From a bacterium (GTDB lineage: Bacteria > Muiribacteriota > Ozemobacteria > Ozemobacterales > Ozemobacteraceae), in contig JACPTH010000199.1 in NCBI GenBank assembly GCA_016192885.1, positions 1 through 6,583 on the forward strand: DNA of 6,583 nucleotides, in the 5' to 3' direction. The notes beneath the pieces were generated by a model. The model ran no database searches. It was not told where the DNA came from and saw nothing but the letters and a program-made list of their open reading frames with translations. Both the position numbers and the translations under genes were made by a program. This document shows positions 5,806 through 6,583 of the stretch, in pieces. Every line of letters begins with the position of its first letter. The first letter of the stretch is position 1.

Positions 5806-6583
5806 TTATTTCGCGCTGTTCGTAGCAAGTTCTCCGATTTTTGAAATTTGGTCGTGATCTCCAAGAACTATCAAAATATCTCCAGCTTCAAAAACATAGG
5901 TAGGTTCCGGGTTAATCGTGCTTTTTTCCGCGCGCTTCACGGATACGATAATCGCCCCTGAACGACGTCTGAGGTCTGAATCTTTCAACGCCTTTCCAGA
6001 AAGATAGGAATTTTCTCTAATCTGGAACTCTTCCATCTGGAGGGCTCGATCAATTCCCGCCATCGTTGCATCAAGGAAATCAACCACGGATGGACGAATG
6101 ATAACCGAGGCCATCCTTACCCCTCCGATGATATTTGGCGAAACCACGTAATCCGCTCCCGCCCTTTTTAATTTGGAAACCGATTCGGTTATGGTTGCGG
6201 TCGAAACGACAAACAGGGTTGAGTTGATTCCTTTGGCTGTTAACGCCACAAAAACGTTGTCGGCGTCATGAGGAAGAGCTGAGACCAATGCGGAAGCCTT
6301 TTGAAGGCCGGCTTCTAGAAGGACCTCGTCGAGGGTCGCATCCCCTTCCAAAACCAATATTTCCTGCTTGTACAATTCTTCTACGACTTTAGGGTTTGAA
6401 TCAACGATAACAAATTCAAGATTCTTTTTCTTCATTTCATGGGCAACTACCATCCCGGTGTTTCCGGCGCCGCAAATAATATAGTGGCAATTTAATTGCT
6501 TTATCCGTTCTTTCATCCGCAGTTTCCCCCAAAGTTCACGAAATTTCCCTTCAATTATGAATTGGGCAAGAGATGTCACCGCA
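5806..6583 (-). CDS. Potassium channel protein, RCK/TrkA regulatory part (5' end missing)
   Basis: This is the cytoplasmic part of a two-helix, Kch/MthK-like K+ channel; the gene runs off the right edge of the window. Counting from a GTG at 6579, residues 1-29 (AQFIIEGKFRELWGKLRMKE) match the linker that normally follows the pore's inner helix. The RCK_N Rossmann fold comes next, with HYIICGAGNTG at 32-42 (GxGxxG nucleotide site), an acidic ribose-binding residue in VIVDSN (Asp60), EGDAT at 78-82 and RAGADYVVSPN at 139-149. An RCK_C (TrkA-C) domain covers about 178-252 and includes NPEPTYVFEAGDILIVLG. RCK domains gate the pore through NAD, nucleotide or Ca2+ binding. The frame stays open above the GTG, and family length (about 330-350 aa) suggests that roughly 80-100 residues, including the selectivity filter, lie outside. 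The GTG is therefore probably not the start. A soluble TrkA-like protein is less likely, because the pre-RCK linker is channel-type. The stop (TAA 5808-5806) shares one base with the first ATG of the next frame. Confidence 0.88.
   Translation of the reverse strand, partial: AVTSLAQFIIEGKFRELWGKLRMKERIKQLNCHYIICGAGNTGMVVAHEMKKKNLEFVIVDSNPKVVEELYKQEILVLEGDATLDEVLLEAGLQKASALVSALPHDADNVFVALTAKGINSTLFVVSTATITESVSKLKRAGADYVVSPNIIGGVRMASVIIRPSVVDFLDATMAGIDRALQMEEFQIRENSYLSGKALKDSDLRRRSGAIIVSVKRAEKSTINPEPTYVFEAGDILIVLGDHDQISKIGELATNSAK

Noticed and set aside
5806..6579. GTG at 6579 as the true start of the channel gene
   Set aside because: The frame remains open to the window edge, and the first residues match the post-pore linker of RCK channels, so the real start lies outside.

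Overview
This window holds the 3' end of a potassium-channel gene, one very large envelope-protein gene and a short intergenic tail, all read on the minus strand. It starts inside a gene coding for a membrane channel with a cytoplasmic NAD-binding RCK (TrkA-type) regulatory module. One base later begins the frame of a roughly 1,800-residue protein that fills over 80% of the window. The last ~316 bases (plus-strand left end) carry a short degenerate heptamer repeat, an inverted repeat, a possible 51-codon gene and a clear minus-strand intrinsic terminator. No phage, IS, CRISPR, tRNA or rRNA signal is visible.

The large protein is the notable object. Read by eye, its second half is a divergent copy of its first half. 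Each half has a signal-peptide-like segment, a signature of the form hVPxxDhSKVhE...hhLPxxxYxxL, about 600 residues of beta-rich ectodomain and three membrane helices at its C-terminal end. The first half also carries an inserted block that looks like a type IV pilin/GspG pseudopilin: a hydrophobic helix with AILAAIAIPNF, then KKAREQAR, a CYANQR / YNMD segment and a C...GEIFCRIHG pair of cysteines. This block lies in the middle of a polytopic protein and lacks the conserved Glu5 and the prepilin leader. The positive-inside pattern is consistent with both ectodomains and the pilin-like globular part facing the periplasm.

The organism is probably a diderm bacterium from an uncultured lineage. 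The ectodomain style (GW near the start, GKGRH...VPV, P-rich linkers, giant length) resembles large unnamed proteins I associate with Planctomycetes and related phyla. The CYANQR/YNMD pilin style recalls pilin-rich lineages such as candidate phylum Riflebacteria. This placement rests on memory and is weak. Base composition looks moderate (mid-40s % GC by eye), with no change that would suggest recent transfer.

The channel and the giant protein are very probably co-transcribed, since the two open frames share the bases TAATG. A functional tie between K+ or ligand-gated channel activity and a large periplasmic sensor or scaffold is possible, but nothing in the sequence proves it. The promoter must lie beyond the right edge of the window. 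The terminator at 15-40 is the first clear transcription stop downstream.
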